The position numbers were made by a program, and so were the translations under genes. Source: Petunia secreta (Eukaryota > Streptophyta > Magnoliopsida > Solanales > Solanaceae). From it: a DNA stretch of 64,000 nt. The DNA is taken from contig JARKIP010000035.1 in assembly GCA_029990175.1 (NCBI GenBank), forward strand, positions 21,007,501 through 21,071,500. Reading direction: 5' to 3'. Below the pieces are notes generated by a model. It did not search any database. It had not been told where the DNA came from and was given only the letters and a program-made list of their open reading frames with translations. Each line of letters opens with the position of its first letter. Position 1 is the stretch's first letter. Of this stretch, positions 11,739-23,314 are shown one piece after another.

Positions 11739-12724
11739 CTATTCATTTGGAATAACTGTGGTGGAGTTATCAGTCGACTCAATCTGATTTTCAGCAACTG
11801 TCTCAGGGATTTCTTTAGTCGACTTGATTTCGGTAACTGAAGATGTGTTTCCTGAACTTAGTAATTTTATATCTGCGCTTTCATCTTTCTCAAGAACCTG
11901 GTTAGTATCAGCAAATACAACATGCATGGATTCTTCTGCAGACAATGTACTCTTATTAAAGACTCTATATGAGCGATTAGTATTAGAATAGCCAAAGAAG
12001 ATACCTTCATCGCTTCTAGGATCAAACTTACCAAGATTGTCCTTTCCATTATTATGGGTAAAATACTTGCAGCCAAAAGGATGAAAATAACTGATGTTGG
12101 GACGTTTACCTTTCCAGAATTCATATGGTGTTTTCTTAAGAATGGGACGAATGAGACATCTGTTGAGAATATGACATGCTGTGCATACGGCTTCTTCCCA
12201 AAACTTGTTAGGTAGAGACTGGTCCAGTAGCATTGTTCTAGCCATATCTTGTAAAGTCCTGTTTTTACGCTCCACGACACCATTCTGTTGAGGAGTTCTG
12301 GGAGAAGAGAAACTGTGCGAAATTCCTTGTTCATTACAAAAGGATTCAAAAGCTTTGCTTTCAAACTCTCCATCATGGTCTCGAAGTACCCTTTTTCTCT
12401 TTGAACCTTTTTGCAGAAATACTCAAAATTGTTTTGAGCTTCATCTTTATGTGATAGAAAAATGACCCAAGTAAAATGTGAGTAATCATCAACAATAACA
12501 AAAGCGTACCTTTTACCACCAATGCTAGCAGTTTTCGTAGGACCAAATAAATCCATGTGCAGTAATTGAAGAGGCATAAAAGTGTTAACAATATCTTTAA
12601 CTTTGAATGATGGCCTAGTTTGCTTGCCTAGTTGGCATGCATCACATACATGGTCCTTTATAAATTTTAATTTAGGAAGACCAACAACTAGATCCTTTTG
12701 AGATAATTTTAGAATGAGATGCAT
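11739..12724 (-). pseudogene. pol: Sirevirus integrase, broken
   Basis: The N-terminal zinc-binding end (VCDACQLGKQTRPSF) is followed by the catalytic core start (LLHMDLFGPTKTASIGG and FVIVDDYSHFTWV) in one frame, and the later core (MERKNRTLQDMARTML, ACHILNRCLIRPILKKTPYE) in another frame from 12275 downward. The shift occurs near 12300-12400. The end of the region is acidic and Ser-rich, as in copia linkers. It precedes RT, as expected. Confidence 0.85.
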
Positions 12725-12813
12725 ACTAGCATGTCCAAGTTTCTTATGCCATAGCCAAGGATCAGATGCAACAGAGGTCAGACAAATGTGTTCTAGAGTG
12801 GATGAGACATTAT

Positions 12814-13242
12814 CTAATTTATATATATATTATTATCTCTAGATCCAGTGAGAATTTCATCACCTAATGAGTCAGATATGATGCACTTAGCTGCTTCAAA
12901 CTTAACTTGATATCCGGAGTCACAGAGTTGACTTATACTGAGAATATTATGCTTTAAGCCACTTACCAACAGTACCTCATTCATGTAGCAAGACTGATTT
13001 AAAAAGACTTTGCCAATGCCAGTGAGAATACCTTTCCCATTATCACCAAATTTAACTAGTCCACCATCTATGCTTGTGACTGATTTGAACCAACATTTGT
13101 CACATGTCACGTGTCTGGAAAACCCGCTGTCTAGAATCCATTTACCTTTGCATGCTCCTTTTGGTAGGTGTTCCTCCAAATAAACAGTGCTACTGACGTT
13201 TTGGTACCCAAGCCATCTTGGGTCCTTCATGGTTAGCAACAT
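12814..13242 (-). pseudogene. pol: Sirevirus protease and pre-integrase region
   Basis: The aspartic protease motif WILDSGFSRHVTCDK is clear, followed by LVKFGDNGKGILTGIGK and ILSISQLCDSGYQVKF, a typical Sirevirus PR/GAG-pre-integrase arrangement. Asp-Ser-Gly at the active site is kept. The frame differs from gag upstream and from integrase downstream, so the polyprotein is interrupted on both sides. Confidence 0.85.
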
Positions 13243-13323
13243 AAGAATTTAATAAAATTTTTGGAATCCATTTCCATTTCCTAGTATCAGCCTTTCTTAA
13301 TCTCCATCTAGCACTTGTGTGAC

Positions 13324-14747
13324 CTAGATTTCCACAGTAGTAACAGGTAATACGGGGTTTAGTTGTAGATGCAGTTTTAGTCGACTCACTACTGGTGAAT
13401 CGTAAACTTCCAGGATAGCCTCAATAGAGGCAGGGAATAAGGGAGCAATGTTAGATCTGATAGAGCTTTGACTTGTGGATTTATATATACTATTTAGTTT
13501 GAATTTCAGGTCCTGGACTTCTTGTTCAAAGAAAGTCACGTTCTATTTCACATACTTCAAATCTAGTTTTCCAAATTTCACCATTCTTTTTTACTTTAGA
13601 GAGTTCCTTCAAAATGTTTTCCATTTCTTCTAGAGCAGAGTCTAGATCCTCTTGTAAGAGGTTGCAGTTTTCACAGTCATAATTACGTGCCTTGCTAGAT
13701 TCTGCATCAGCCATGAAACATATTTGCTTCTTCTTCATTATCGGATCCTTCTTCGTCACTCCATGCACACAAAGCCTTCTTTTTGTTTTTGAACTGCTTC
13801 TTCTTTGCCTCATTACAGTTGGCTACAATATGCCCATATTTACCACATTCGAAGCATCGTCCATCATTCTTATCTTGATCATTGCTAGGAGTGTTTCTGC
13901 TAGAATTGAATCTGGGTCTCCCTCTTTGCCTGTTTCTTCTTAACAGATTTCCAAAGTTCTTTGACATTAAGGCCCATTCTTCGGCAATGTCATCATTGTC
14001 GCTAGGAGGGTCTGTATTTTCAGCATTGAAAGCAACTTTTTTCTTCTTTTCAGTAGTCTGAGAATTTCTTTGAAGATGCATTTTTTCGAAGGCAATAAGA
14101 TCACCACGAAGTTCATCATAAGATAGAGAGTTTATATCTCCACCTTCAATATTGATAACTTTGGGTTGCTATATAACAGGTAAACTTCGTAGAATTTTCC
14201 TGACTTGTTCTTCACTCGTATAGATTTTTCCAAGGGATTTAAGTTCTCCTATTACTTTACTGAATCTAGCAAACATGTCTTCAATAGTTTCTCCATCTTT
14301 CATTTGAAAAAGTTCGTACTCATGAACTAGAAGATTAATTCTAGTTTCCTTAACTTTGTTTGTACTTTCATAAGTAACAACAAGTTTATCCCACATCTCC
14401 TTGGCTGTTTCACAGCTGGAGATCTTTTCATATTCTTCACCGCTTATAGCATTGTATAAGAGGTTTTGAGCCTTTGAATTCAGTTGAATGACTTCCCTTT
14501 GCTCATGATTGTAATCATCAATATCAAGGGGTATTTTAGTAGCTTCCCCTTCAAGTTTCTTGTTTTTGTCTAGAGGAATATCATAAGGCCCCTTAGTAAT
14601 TACTCGCCAAACTTTAAAGTCAATGGATTTGACAAATGTTTCCATTCTCACTTTCCAATGACTAAAGTGTTGTTCATTGAAATATGGAGGGCGAGCAATA
14701 GAGGTTCCTTCTTGAAGTAGCGCTCCGGTAACAATATGTCCAGACAT
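13324..14747 (-). pseudogene. gag: Sirevirus gag with zinc knuckle, broken
   Basis: The gag starts at 14747 with MSGHIVTGALLQEG and has the copia gag domain (PPYFNEQHFSHWKVRMETFV). A CCHC knuckle, RCFECGKYGHIVANC, lies near 13850. An in-frame TAG at about 14168 and a frameshift near 13710-13740 break it. The segment after the knuckle (13813-13324) has a coiled coil (LLQEDLDSALEEMENILKEL) before the protease, which is common in Sirevirus gags. Confidence 0.85.
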
Positions 14748-14796
14748 GATCTTTTCTCACTTGCTGCAAAGCAAAAATAAGAGATATGTGTGACCT

Positions 14797-14808
14797 GCTC
14801 TGATACCA
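14797..14808 (-). other. Primer binding site of the Sirevirus (tRNA-iMet)
   Basis: The minus strand reads TGGTATCAGAGC, a perfect match to the initiator tRNA-Met type site, two bases after the LTR end. Confidence 0.9.
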
Positions 14809-14810
14809 CT

Positions 14811-15693
14811 TGAAGATATAAGGGGGGGGGGGGGGTGAATTATAATTTTTAATTCTTTAGTTACAGTTTCAGTCGACTATTGAGTCGACTAGATTTTATC
14901 CAGTGATAAAAGAACAATGTAAGTGCAGAAAGATAAAGACACAGTGGATTTTTATACTGGTTCAGAACCAAAAATGGTTCCTAATCCAGTCCCCTTGGGT
15001 CACAAGGGAGTTCCTCTTCAGTTCCTAGTTTCTCCAAAGTACAGACTGATGGTTTTCCTTCGTTCACCACCAACGATACACTTGTATGGTTTTGTTCCTT
15101 CGCTCACCACAAACGATACATTGTTGGTTACACAGTTAACCAACTTACTTGACACTAACCTTCCTTTCTCTCTGATGTCTCTTTTCTTTTTCCTGCACAG
15201 TAGTAAACTCTAAAGATTACAATATTTTCAAGACTTAAAAGAGAATGCTAGAAAGTTTAAGGTTGCGTAACTCGAACAGCAGCTGATCGAAAGTATATAT
15301 AGCTTTTAGGGACTCTGTGTGTGAACAGTTAAAATTGCTTGATGATCCTTTCCGATATGATGTGATATTTCCCATAAATGAAGAGATGTATGACCTAAGA
15401 GATTTGATCCCCAAAAAGTCATTGATTGATCCTTTTTGGGAATAAGGTAAGAGCTTTAAACGGGATTTGAAAGATCTTCATAGTTCCTTGAAATGCGATA
15501 TTGATTCCAAAAATGAGAACCCAGATTTACTCAAACCAATCAGAATCTCCAAGGCAGTGTACACTCAGTGTCTTCATTTTCCTTCCAAAGATAGCCGACT
15601 AATTCCTTTTGCACCTGACACGCAATGTAACAAGGTTAAGTTAGTTGTCCATGAAATTTAACCATATTGCAATCATCAAAACTGGAGTTATCA
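14811..15693 (-). repeat. 5' LTR of the Sirevirus
   Basis: Collinear with 7234-8110. Differences include a longer G run near 14822, and about 27 scattered changes by eye. The minus-strand TATA-like run is at 15294-15301. Confidence 0.95.
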
Positions 15694-17421
15694 GTAGGCA
15701 CTCTCAAAGCGCTACTCTGCCTAGGAGAAGACGCCACATGTGTCTCTCCCCTGGCCAAGGGAACCTCCAGGAGACTCTCTATGCATTCACGCAGGAACAG
15801 GCAGAGGTCAACAAGGGATAAACGAGACTCTCAACTCTCTCCGAGGGCACAACCCTCCGGTTGCAAGAGCTGACGCTGCAACACCAGGTCGTGACACCTC
15901 TTCTTCACACACTTCGAAGCAAGGTGGGGAGCGAAACAACGGAGGATCTATGGTATCCGCCGAAATAAGCATCGTCGTGGAGGCTCTTACCAAGCAGTTC
16001 AAGGAGAGCCAGGAAGCACTTCAGAAATGTCTCCACGAGAGAATCGATCAGATACCAGGTGCTCCACCCACGCTAAAGAAAGTTGATGTCCAACGGTATT
16101 CCCAGCGGCCTTGGAAGAAGGAGACAGCCCCAAAGGCAATACCCAAGACATTCAAGATTCCCAACATTCGGAGATATCGTGGAACATCTGATCCCAATGA
16201 TCATCTCATGATATTCAGCAACTTTATAAAAGCTAGCGATCTCACCGATGAGGAGATCAAATCTGTCCAACTGAAGAAGTTCGTGGAGACCCTAGCGGAC
16301 AGAGCTCTACGATGGTACTCAATGCTGCCCCCAAACTCCATTGGGTCATTCGCAGAGATGGCTGAGCTGTTCGTGAAGCACACACAGGCGCTCAGAAGAT
16401 GGAGACTCGCATGAAGATATCTTCGAGATCAAGCAGAGGCCCGACGAGTCTCTCCGTAAATATGTGGATCGGTTCAAACGAGAACGTATGATGCTACCCA
16501 AAGTACCGGACAGATGGGCAGCGATCGCATTCACCAACAGTTTGGATATCAGGAGCTCAGAGGCTATGCGCAGACTCTACGAATGTCTTCGCAAGTTCCC
16601 AGCAGCCAGCTGGTCGGACGTCTACAACCACTACAACTCAAAGGTACGTACTGATGAAGATAAATTAATTGGAACAGTTACCCGAGGAAGGACTCAAGCA
16701 TGCAACGGCGGTTCCGGCGGAAAGGCGGAGACGGAGAGATCAGACACACGTTACGAACCATACCCTGACCAGTTACGCAGCAACTCCAAAGGACGAAGCC
16801 GCAACAACAGAGGGCTATCCCGAAGAGATGATTCAGAATCAAGCCTCCGTGGAGCCCCAAGCCTGCCAAGCTTCAACGTGGAAATGTCTGAAGTAGTGGC
16901 AGTGCTCAAAGATATGGGAGAGAAGGTCAAATGGCTGAAAGACATGAAGACCGACCCAATCAAGCGAAACCAGGACCTATGGTGCGAATTTCATCGCGAC
17001 CACGGTCACACCACCGAAGACTGCAAAGCCCTAAGGTATGAAGTGGCACATTTATTGAAACAGGGATTCTTGAAGGAGTTCTTGACCGAGAAGGGAAAGC
17101 AAATTCACGCGATGGCGCAGCAAAACAAACCTGGCCCTCCACGAGCATCTTCCCCAAGGAGGACAGTCAATGTTATCTCGGGTAGGATCGAAGTGGATTT
17201 CGTCACCTGCACAGCGAAGAAATATGCTAAGGTCTCCATCACAAACACCAAGCGCCCACGACCAGAAGGGACGATAACATTTGAAGACTCTGACACGGGT
17301 GGTCTGCAGTTCCCACACGCTGATGCGTTAGTAATAGCACTACGCGTGGCAGAATTCGGCGTCAAGAGAGTGCTCATCGATGCAGGCAGCTCTGCAAACA
17401 TTATTCATCATGAGTTGTAAG
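15694..17421 (+). pseudogene. gag: Tat gag, main part, with zinc knuckle
   Basis: This resumes the Tat gag after the Sirevirus. The capsid core is in 16020-16400 (FKIPNIRRYRGTSDPNDHLM, then ALRWYSMLPPNSIGSFAEMA). A frameshift near 16395 moves the reading to the frame of 16464-17420, which has YVDRFKRERMM-type core continuation, a basic linker and the knuckle CEFHRDHGHTTEDC near 16984. A stop in the frame near 15830 also breaks the N-terminal part. The end of this frame enters the protease. Confidence 0.85.
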
Positions 17422-17752
17422 GGAGATGCAGCTGTCGGATAAGATCGTGCCGATATCTCGAGTTCTCTCCGGTTTCAACAACTCGAGTGAGAAGACCCTT
17501 GGCGAGATTACTCTTACAACTCTTGCTGAAAGGGTAGCGAAGGAGACAACATTTCATGTTGTCGATGCGGATCTAGCTTACAATATCATCCTAGGGAGAC
17601 CTTTGATCCATGATATGCAAGCTGTTCCTTCCACTTATCATCATGTGTTGAATTTCCCTTCCGAATGGGGAGTACGTGAGGTTCGAGGAGAGAAACGCTC
17701 TACTCGAGATTGCTATTCAGTGGCCCTCAAGCTGCCTAAAGAAGGCAAATAG
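17300..17752 (+). pseudogene. pol: Tat retropepsin-type protease
   Basis: The active site VLIDAGSSANII (Asp-Ala-Gly in place of the usual Asp-Thr/Ser-Gly) is at about 17369-17404, and the frame stops at 17420. The C-terminal half continues in another frame (17426-17752) with FHVVDADLAYNIILGRPLIH, a standard Tat protease end. A single frameshift separates the two halves. Confidence 0.8.
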
Positions 17753-17844
17753 CAATTACAACGACCGGGACCAGACGTGCCACACGAAGAAGCAGCGTAC
17801 GGGTCCCGGAATTCATCACAAAGCTGGACGAACGGGAAAGCCAC

Positions 17845-18735
17845 ATGCCGACCGTGGAAGCTTTGGAGTCCGAAGAATTGTTCGCAGACAAGCTGGAGTG
17901 GAAGGTCTACTTGGGGACCCAGTTGAGCGAATGCTTACGAGGAGATATCCTCCAGTTCCTCAAGGAGCGGCATACAACGTTCGCCTGGTCTCATGCGGAT
18001 ATGACAGGTATTTCTCCAAATATTATCTCTCACAGGTTAAACGTCGACCCATACCACCGACCGGTAAAACAGAAAAAGCGCCAGCAAGGAGCTTTTCGGA
18101 ATCAGGTCATCAACGATGAGGTCGATCGGCTGTTGAAGATTGGATCTGTACGTGAAGTCAAATACCCAGACTGGCTAGCCAACGTGGTCGTTGTGCTCAA
18201 GAAAAATGGAAAATGGCGAGTCTGCATTGACTTCACAGATCTAAACAAAGCCTGTCTAAAGTATTCATATCCTCTTCCCAAGATAGATCAACTGATTGAC
18301 GCAACAGCCGGGCACGAGGTGCTCACTTTCCTCGACGCGTACTCTGGGTACAACCAGATATTGATGGACCCCGATGACCAAGAAAAGACAGCATTCATAA
18401 CCTGCAGAGGTACGTACTGTTATAAAGTTATGCCATTTGGATTGAAAAATTCAGGTGCAACGTATCAGCGCCTAGTCAATCGAATGTTTCATGACCATAT
18501 CGGTAAGACTATGGAAGTGTACATCGATGACATGCTGGTCAAATCCAAATGAGCAAAGGACCATCTAGCGCATCTAAAAGAAGCTTTTCGAATACTCGAT
18601 CAGTACCACATGAAGCTGAACCCGGAGAAGTGTGCATTTGGAGTCGGGTCGGGAAAATTCCTAGGCTTCATCGTTTCTCAACGCGGAATTGAAGTCAATC
18701 CCGCTCAGATCAAAGCCATTGAGTCAATTCCAGAT
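17845..18735 (+). pseudogene. pol: Tat reverse transcriptase
   Basis: The order of motifs is KKNGKWRVCIDFTDLNKAC, FLDAYSGYNQILMD, MPFGLKNSGATYQRLVN and the catalytic VYIDDMLVKSK ending at 18552, where a TGA stops the frame. The same frame is open again after this stop (HLKEAFRILDQYHMKLNPEK, FLGFIVSQRGIE) to about 18735. The YIDD box is intact. The TGA is likely from CGA or AGA. RNase H follows in another frame. Confidence 0.9.
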
Positions 18736-18758
18736 GTGCTCCACAACCGGAAGACGTC

Positions 18759-19320
18759 ATGAAATTGACTGGAAGAGTGGCAGCCCTGCGAAGATTCATA
18801 TCCCGATTGTCAGACCGATGTAAAAGCTTCTTCGATGTTCTAAAGCAGAACAAGGAGTTCGAGTGGACTCTCGAATGCAAACAAGCATTGAATGATCTCA
18901 AAAAGTATCCGTCCAATCCACCACTGCTCTCTACACCTCAACACGGGGAGCAACTGCTGATTTATCTGGTAGTATCAAAATCCTCGGTAAGCGCAGTACT
19001 GGTTCGAGAAGAAAAAGGTAAAGAACTTCCCATCTATTATATTAGCAAAGCTCTAATTGATGCGGAAACACGCTACCAACCTTTGGAAAAGTTAGCTCTA
19101 GCACTGGTAACTGCTGCTCGTAAGCTGGGCCCTTATTTCCAAGGTCATTCAATAGCTGTGGTAACAACCTTTCCTTTACAAAATATTTTACACAAACCTG
19201 AATTTTTGGGAAGGTTAGTAAAATGGGTTGTAGAATTAAGTGAATTTGATATCACCTATCAACCTAGGGTAGCAATAAAATCACAAGCTCTAGCAGACTT
19301 CGTGGCGGATTTTAGCGCTA
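18759..19320 (+). pseudogene. pol: Tat RNase H (first, gypsy type)
   Basis: The frame opening at 18759 has FISRLSDRCKSFFDVLKQ, the RT-RNase H thumb region, then LLIYLVVSKSSVSAVLVREE and PIYYISKALIDAETRYQPLEKL of the gypsy RNase H. It ends with TYQPRVAIKSQALADFVADF, the usual junction to the second RNase H in Tat elements. A frameshift near 18735 separates it from RT. Confidence 0.85.
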
Positions 19321-19384
19321 ATATATATCCTGAGGCAGAAAAAGATGTCGTTCTATATGCTGGGCAGGCTCCTGGCGCATGGAA

Positions 19385-19750
19385 CATGTACACTGATGGC
19401 TCCTCGAGCGTTAAAGGGTCTGGTCTTGGACTGGTTCTCATCGCCCCATCCGGAGAGATCGTCAGGCAGGCCATCAAGTGCCCGTTTATTACTAACAATG
19501 AGGCCGAATATGAGGCCGTTATTGCAGGATTGGAGCTAGCCCGAAGTTATGGAGCAAACATCATCAAGCTTAAGAGTGATTCTCAAATGGTAGTCAACCA
19601 GGAGACCGGAGCCTTCATTGCATGAGAATCCAGAATGCAAGTGTACCTTGCCCGTGTAAAGGAACTCCTGGCCCAGTTTGACGAGTGGGAGGCACTTCAG
19701 ATTCCACGAGAAGAGAACGATGAAGCCGATGCTCTCGCGAATCTAGGGTC
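19385..19750 (+). pseudogene. pol: Tat archaeal-type RNase H (second)
   Basis: MYTDGSSSVKGSGLGLVL, FITNNEAEYEAVIAGLELA, LKSDSQMVVNQ and ENDEADALANLGS contribute the Asp-Glu-Asp-Asp active site of an archaeal/plant-type RNase HI. A dual RNase H is the hallmark of the Tat clade. A TGA at about 19623 interrupts the frame between the third and fourth acidic residues. The frame itself is otherwise continuous into integrase. Confidence 0.85.
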
Positions 19751-19759
19751 GGTGGCAGA

Positions 19760-21091
19760 AATGGGGGCGGCCAGCTCTTCAGCTGTCGTTCAACTCCTTT
19801 ACACGACCATAGACCAGGAAAAGTTCGAAGTCAACACCATCAACGCAACTTGGGACTGGCGGAATGAAATCACGAACTATCTTCTTCATGGGACTCTGCC
19901 CGTTGATACAAAAGCTGCTCGCAAGCTCAGAATAAAAGCTGCTCGGTATACAATCGTCAACGGCGACCTCTACCGCAAAATGTTTGCAGGACCTCTCGCA
20001 AAGTGCCTCGGACCGAATCAAATCAACTACGTGATGAGAGAGGTCCATGAAGGCTGTTGCGGCAATCATTCTGGGGGAAAAGCATTAGCCGATAAGTTGA
20101 TTCGCGCAGGATACTATTGGGATAAGATGGAAAAGGATACGAATGAGTTTGTCAGAAAATGCGACAAGTGTCAGAGGTTCGCACATCTTCTTTATCAACC
20201 GGCAGAACCACTCCATTCAATAATCTCCCGGTGGCCCTTCATGAAATGGGGAATGGACATAGTTGGTCCTCTTCCCACGGCGCCGAGAGGAATACGCTTC
20301 TTGTTGATCATCACTGACTACTTCACCAAGTGGGTCGAAGTGGCAGCGTACGCGAGGATACGACAAACGGAAGTTGTTGACTTCCGCTGGCGTTTTGTCG
20401 TGTGTCGCTTTGGAGCACCTAAGGAAATTGTCATGGACAATGGCCCATAATTTATCGGCCAGAAAGTGACTAGGTTCCTCGACGACCTGCACATCAAGAG
20501 GATTACTTCCTCTCCGTATCATCCGGTTACCAACGGACAAGCAAAATCAACCAACAAAATAATCGTTGAATCCCTCAAAAAGCGCCTCGAGCAGGCCAAG
20601 GGATGTTGGGTAGAAGAGCTACCTGCTGTACTATGGGCCTATCGCACGACGATAAAAATGAGTACTGGGGAGACACCTTACTCATTGGTGTACGGTGCAG
20701 ATGCCTTAATCCCAGTTGAAATCGGAGAACCCAGCTTATGGTATGCACATGCCACCGAAGAATCCAACTCGATCAACCTCTCCGAAGAGATGGATTTCCT
20801 CGAAAAGCGAAGGGAGCTAGCCCTCATACGAGTAGTCGCACAGCAAAAATGAATTGAACAATATTACAATCGGGGACTGCGTGTACGAAGCTTCTAGGCT
20901 GGGGATTTTGTACTAAGGAAAGTATCCCAGAACACACAGGAAACAAATTCAAGGAAGCTAGGCCCTAATTGGGAGGGCCCCTACAAGGTAATCGCCTCAG
21001 TCGACAAGGGATCTTATTGCTTAGCACGACCAGACGGCTCAATTATCCCGAATAGTTGGAACGTGATTCACCTCAAAAGGTATCACTTCTG
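19760..21091 (+). pseudogene. pol: Tat integrase
   Basis: It inserts the cDNA. The zinc domain (REVHEGCCGNHSGGKALADK, CDKCQRFA) and core (WGMDIVGPLPTA, IVMDNGP) are followed by a TAA where Gln is expected. Counting from the second Asp, the catalytic Glu of the D,D-35-E triad is Lys here (NGQAKSTNK near 20540). The C-terminal part GPNWEGPYKVIASVDKGSY and NVIHLKRYHF ends at 21091, with further stops at 20850 and near 20895. It is therefore doubly inactive. Confidence 0.85.
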
Positions 21092-21198
21092 AGTGGTAAA
21101 ACGGTTAGTTATTTTCTTCATGCCTTTTACTTTTCTGACAATTATTACTTTTATCATATACTTCTTCTAAATGGTACAAACGGCCTGAACAAGGTCAG

Positions 21199-21272
21199 AT
21201 CCGTTTAGCTCAACTGGTAGAGCTCGAAGTTCTTCAACTTCGCGGCCTTGGGTTCGAATCCCATAACGGACA
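21199..21272 (+). tRNA. tRNA-like sequence, probably a tRNA pseudogene
   Basis: An A box TAGCTCAACTGG (21206-21217) and a perfect B box GGTTCGAATCC (21251-21261) sit at tRNA spacing. The acceptor arms ATCCGTT and AACGGAC pair in six of seven positions, followed by a discriminator A. D-stem GCTC/GAGC and anticodon stem CGAAG/CTTCG form. The anticodon loop TTCTTCAA has 8 instead of 7 nt, so the anticodon is ambiguous (CTT, Lys-like, is one reading). A TTTT run follows at about 21298. It lies just after the integrase end, inside the Tat element. Confidence 0.55.
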
Positions 21273-22062
21273 CACTCATTGTTTGGTTAAATGTGTTCTT
21301 TTATCTACGACTTGCCTTAACTCTTTTTATTTTATCACTTACCGTGTAACAACATAAAAAAAAGGGTAGTGAGAGGCCCCCGTAGGCCAGATAAGACCTT
21401 CATAAAGGCAAAAGACCTTGTGAAAGGCCAGATAAGACCTTCATAAAGGCAAAAGACTTTGTGAAAAGGCGAGTTTTCAAAAACTTTTTATGTGACAAGC
21501 TTCCACAAAAATAAGAGAAGTCGTTCACAAGGCCAGCGACTCGGCCAGAATTAAGCTACAAATTCCTGCGACAGCTTTCGACTATCAAGGTGATAAGCAA
21601 AGTTGTCCGCAAAGGCCAACGATTAGGCCAGAAATCTATCGACCACGACTCGGTCAGAATAAAAACATCTGCGTAGATTACTTACAACTTATGACCTTTT
21701 CCTTGGGAGAAGCTAAGTTAAGACATTCAGACAGACTTTTGGAGACTAAAACTTAATAAAGTTCAAACTACAAAAAGCTACCAAATATAAGGCACGAAGG
21801 CCACAATACATACAAATGAAAGATCCAAAATTCAGGCTAAATATAGTCATTGAATTAGAAAAGATCTAGAGTTATATATACATAATCCTGTAAAATGATA
21901 AAATGCCAAAAACGGCTGACAGAAGTTTTACATAGTGATCAAAGGCCAAATGGAACCGGCCGAACAAATATTAGAGAGTCCCTACGAGACCTCTATCCAC
22001 AACCAACTAATCCGGCTCTCGCCAGATGTACAAACGTGCAACTTAATCAAATTTTAGGGGCA
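21273..22062. other. Non-coding spacer after integrase, with a 41-bp repeat
   Basis: No frame of interest. It holds the 3' end region of the antisense gene (transcribed from the other side) and short GGCCAGA-type motifs recurring at 21385, 21426, 21530 and 21630. It separates two convergent coding regions, integrase on plus and the accessory gene on minus. Confidence 0.6.
21385..21466. repeat. Two tandem 41-bp repeats
   Basis: GGCCAGATAAGACCTTCATA starts at 21385 and again at 21426, and the two 41-bp units differ by one or two bases. Confidence 0.85.
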
Positions 22063-22800
22063 TCAGTTTTTGGGGCTACGACCAGAACCCGACACACCAG
22101 CTCCGTCGATTCTGTCATCGTCCCCCGAATTCTCGCCATCATCTTCATCTTCATCCTCATCTTCACCTTCATCCTCATCTTCACCTTCAGACTCCTCAGG
22201 AGAAAGATTCAATATTTGTCTTACTCCGCGAACAACGCTCTTTGTCTTCTGCAGCATCTCCTCGACGTTGATCTGCTTAGCCTGAAACTACCCGAGCAGT
22301 GAACGCTTAGCCTCGAGCATAGCAAGCTTTTCCTTTATTTTGGATTGATCACGAAGGTTCGCCAAGTCCTTAGATAACGCGATTTGAGCACTCATCGACT
22401 GGGCAACCTGATCCTTAGAAGCTTGAAGCTCAGCTCTGGCCCTAGCAGACTCTTCTTTAGCCCTTTGCAGATCCATCTCAAGAGATCCACGATCATCAAG
22501 AGCTCTGTTCAGCAAAGCCTTACATTCCTCGAGTAGAATCTCCAGACCCTGGGCGGAACGTGCGAACCCTTCTTTCTCTTCAGAAAGAAGGTCCTTCTCC
22601 TTGGTGAGTTTGTTAATCCGCTCAATTCGCTCATTATTAACTTCAGTCAATCGATTAACTTCACCCCCAAGGAGACCACAGTGCTCCGCTAAAATCTTGT
22701 TCTCCTACAGAGCATCCAGCAACTCTTTCTTCACTTCGAGTACTTGATCGAGATTGTTGATCCTGGAGCAGAACATCAGCTCAGCAGACATCATACTTGA

Positions 22801-22873
22801 CTGGAGAAACAAAAGAAACGAAATTAGAAGTATGAAATCAAATTACTTCCATACACAAGCGGCAAACACTTAC
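22801..22873 (-). other. Intron 3 of the antisense gene (73 nt)
   Basis: Donor CGG|GTAAGTG and acceptor TTTGTTTCTCCAG| on the minus strand, phase 0. The interior is T-rich, like plant introns. Confidence 0.75.
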
Positions 22874-23314
22874 CCGGGCAGAATCGGCGGCAATTGCAAA
22901 AGCCAACTCCTCGTCCGTCATTTCCCTTATTGTCCATTCCTCTCGGGGACCAATAAGTGAAGAGACAGCCATGGCTAAACTACCCGGTCTGGAAATAAAG
23001 TTGACATCAGGGGCTAGCCTCATGGTATGCTTCCTCTCACAGTACGTGGGTTCCCAAGCCTGTTCAGAGGGGTAGTTTGGACCAAACTTGTAGCGCACAT
23101 CCCTAATGTCCTTTAATCCGGTGTGAACGTTGATGATTGACTGCCAGATAAGCCTTGTTGTTGGTAAGTCGGAGTCACCCTCCACTCCAGGATCTATCGT
23201 GTCGCACTCGTGAAGACCAACAGGCGTCACCCCCTCAGTGGCCACATTTTCCAGGTCCTCGAAACGAAAAACACGAGGACCTCTGCCACCCTCTTGGGGA
23301 ACCTCTTCCCTTAT

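Larger units (their letters stand above)
7234..15693 (-). mobile_element. Sirevirus (Ty1/copia) retrotransposon, complete but inactive
   Basis: Direct LTRs of 877 and 883 bp bound gag, PR, IN, RT and RNase H in copia order on the minus strand. A tRNA-iMet primer site, a cluster of AGGGGGAG polypurine tracts and a long extra ORF between RNase H and the 3' LTR are Sirevirus features. The flanks gtaga (7229-7233) and gtagg (15694-15698) form a 5-bp target duplication with one change, and show insertion into the Tat gag. LTRs differ by about 3% by hand count. Many frameshifts and stops break the polyprotein. Confidence 0.9.

Noticed and set aside
22070..22302. Plus-strand Ser-rich frames
   Set aside because: Shadows of the acidic tail encoded on the minus strand in exon 4.
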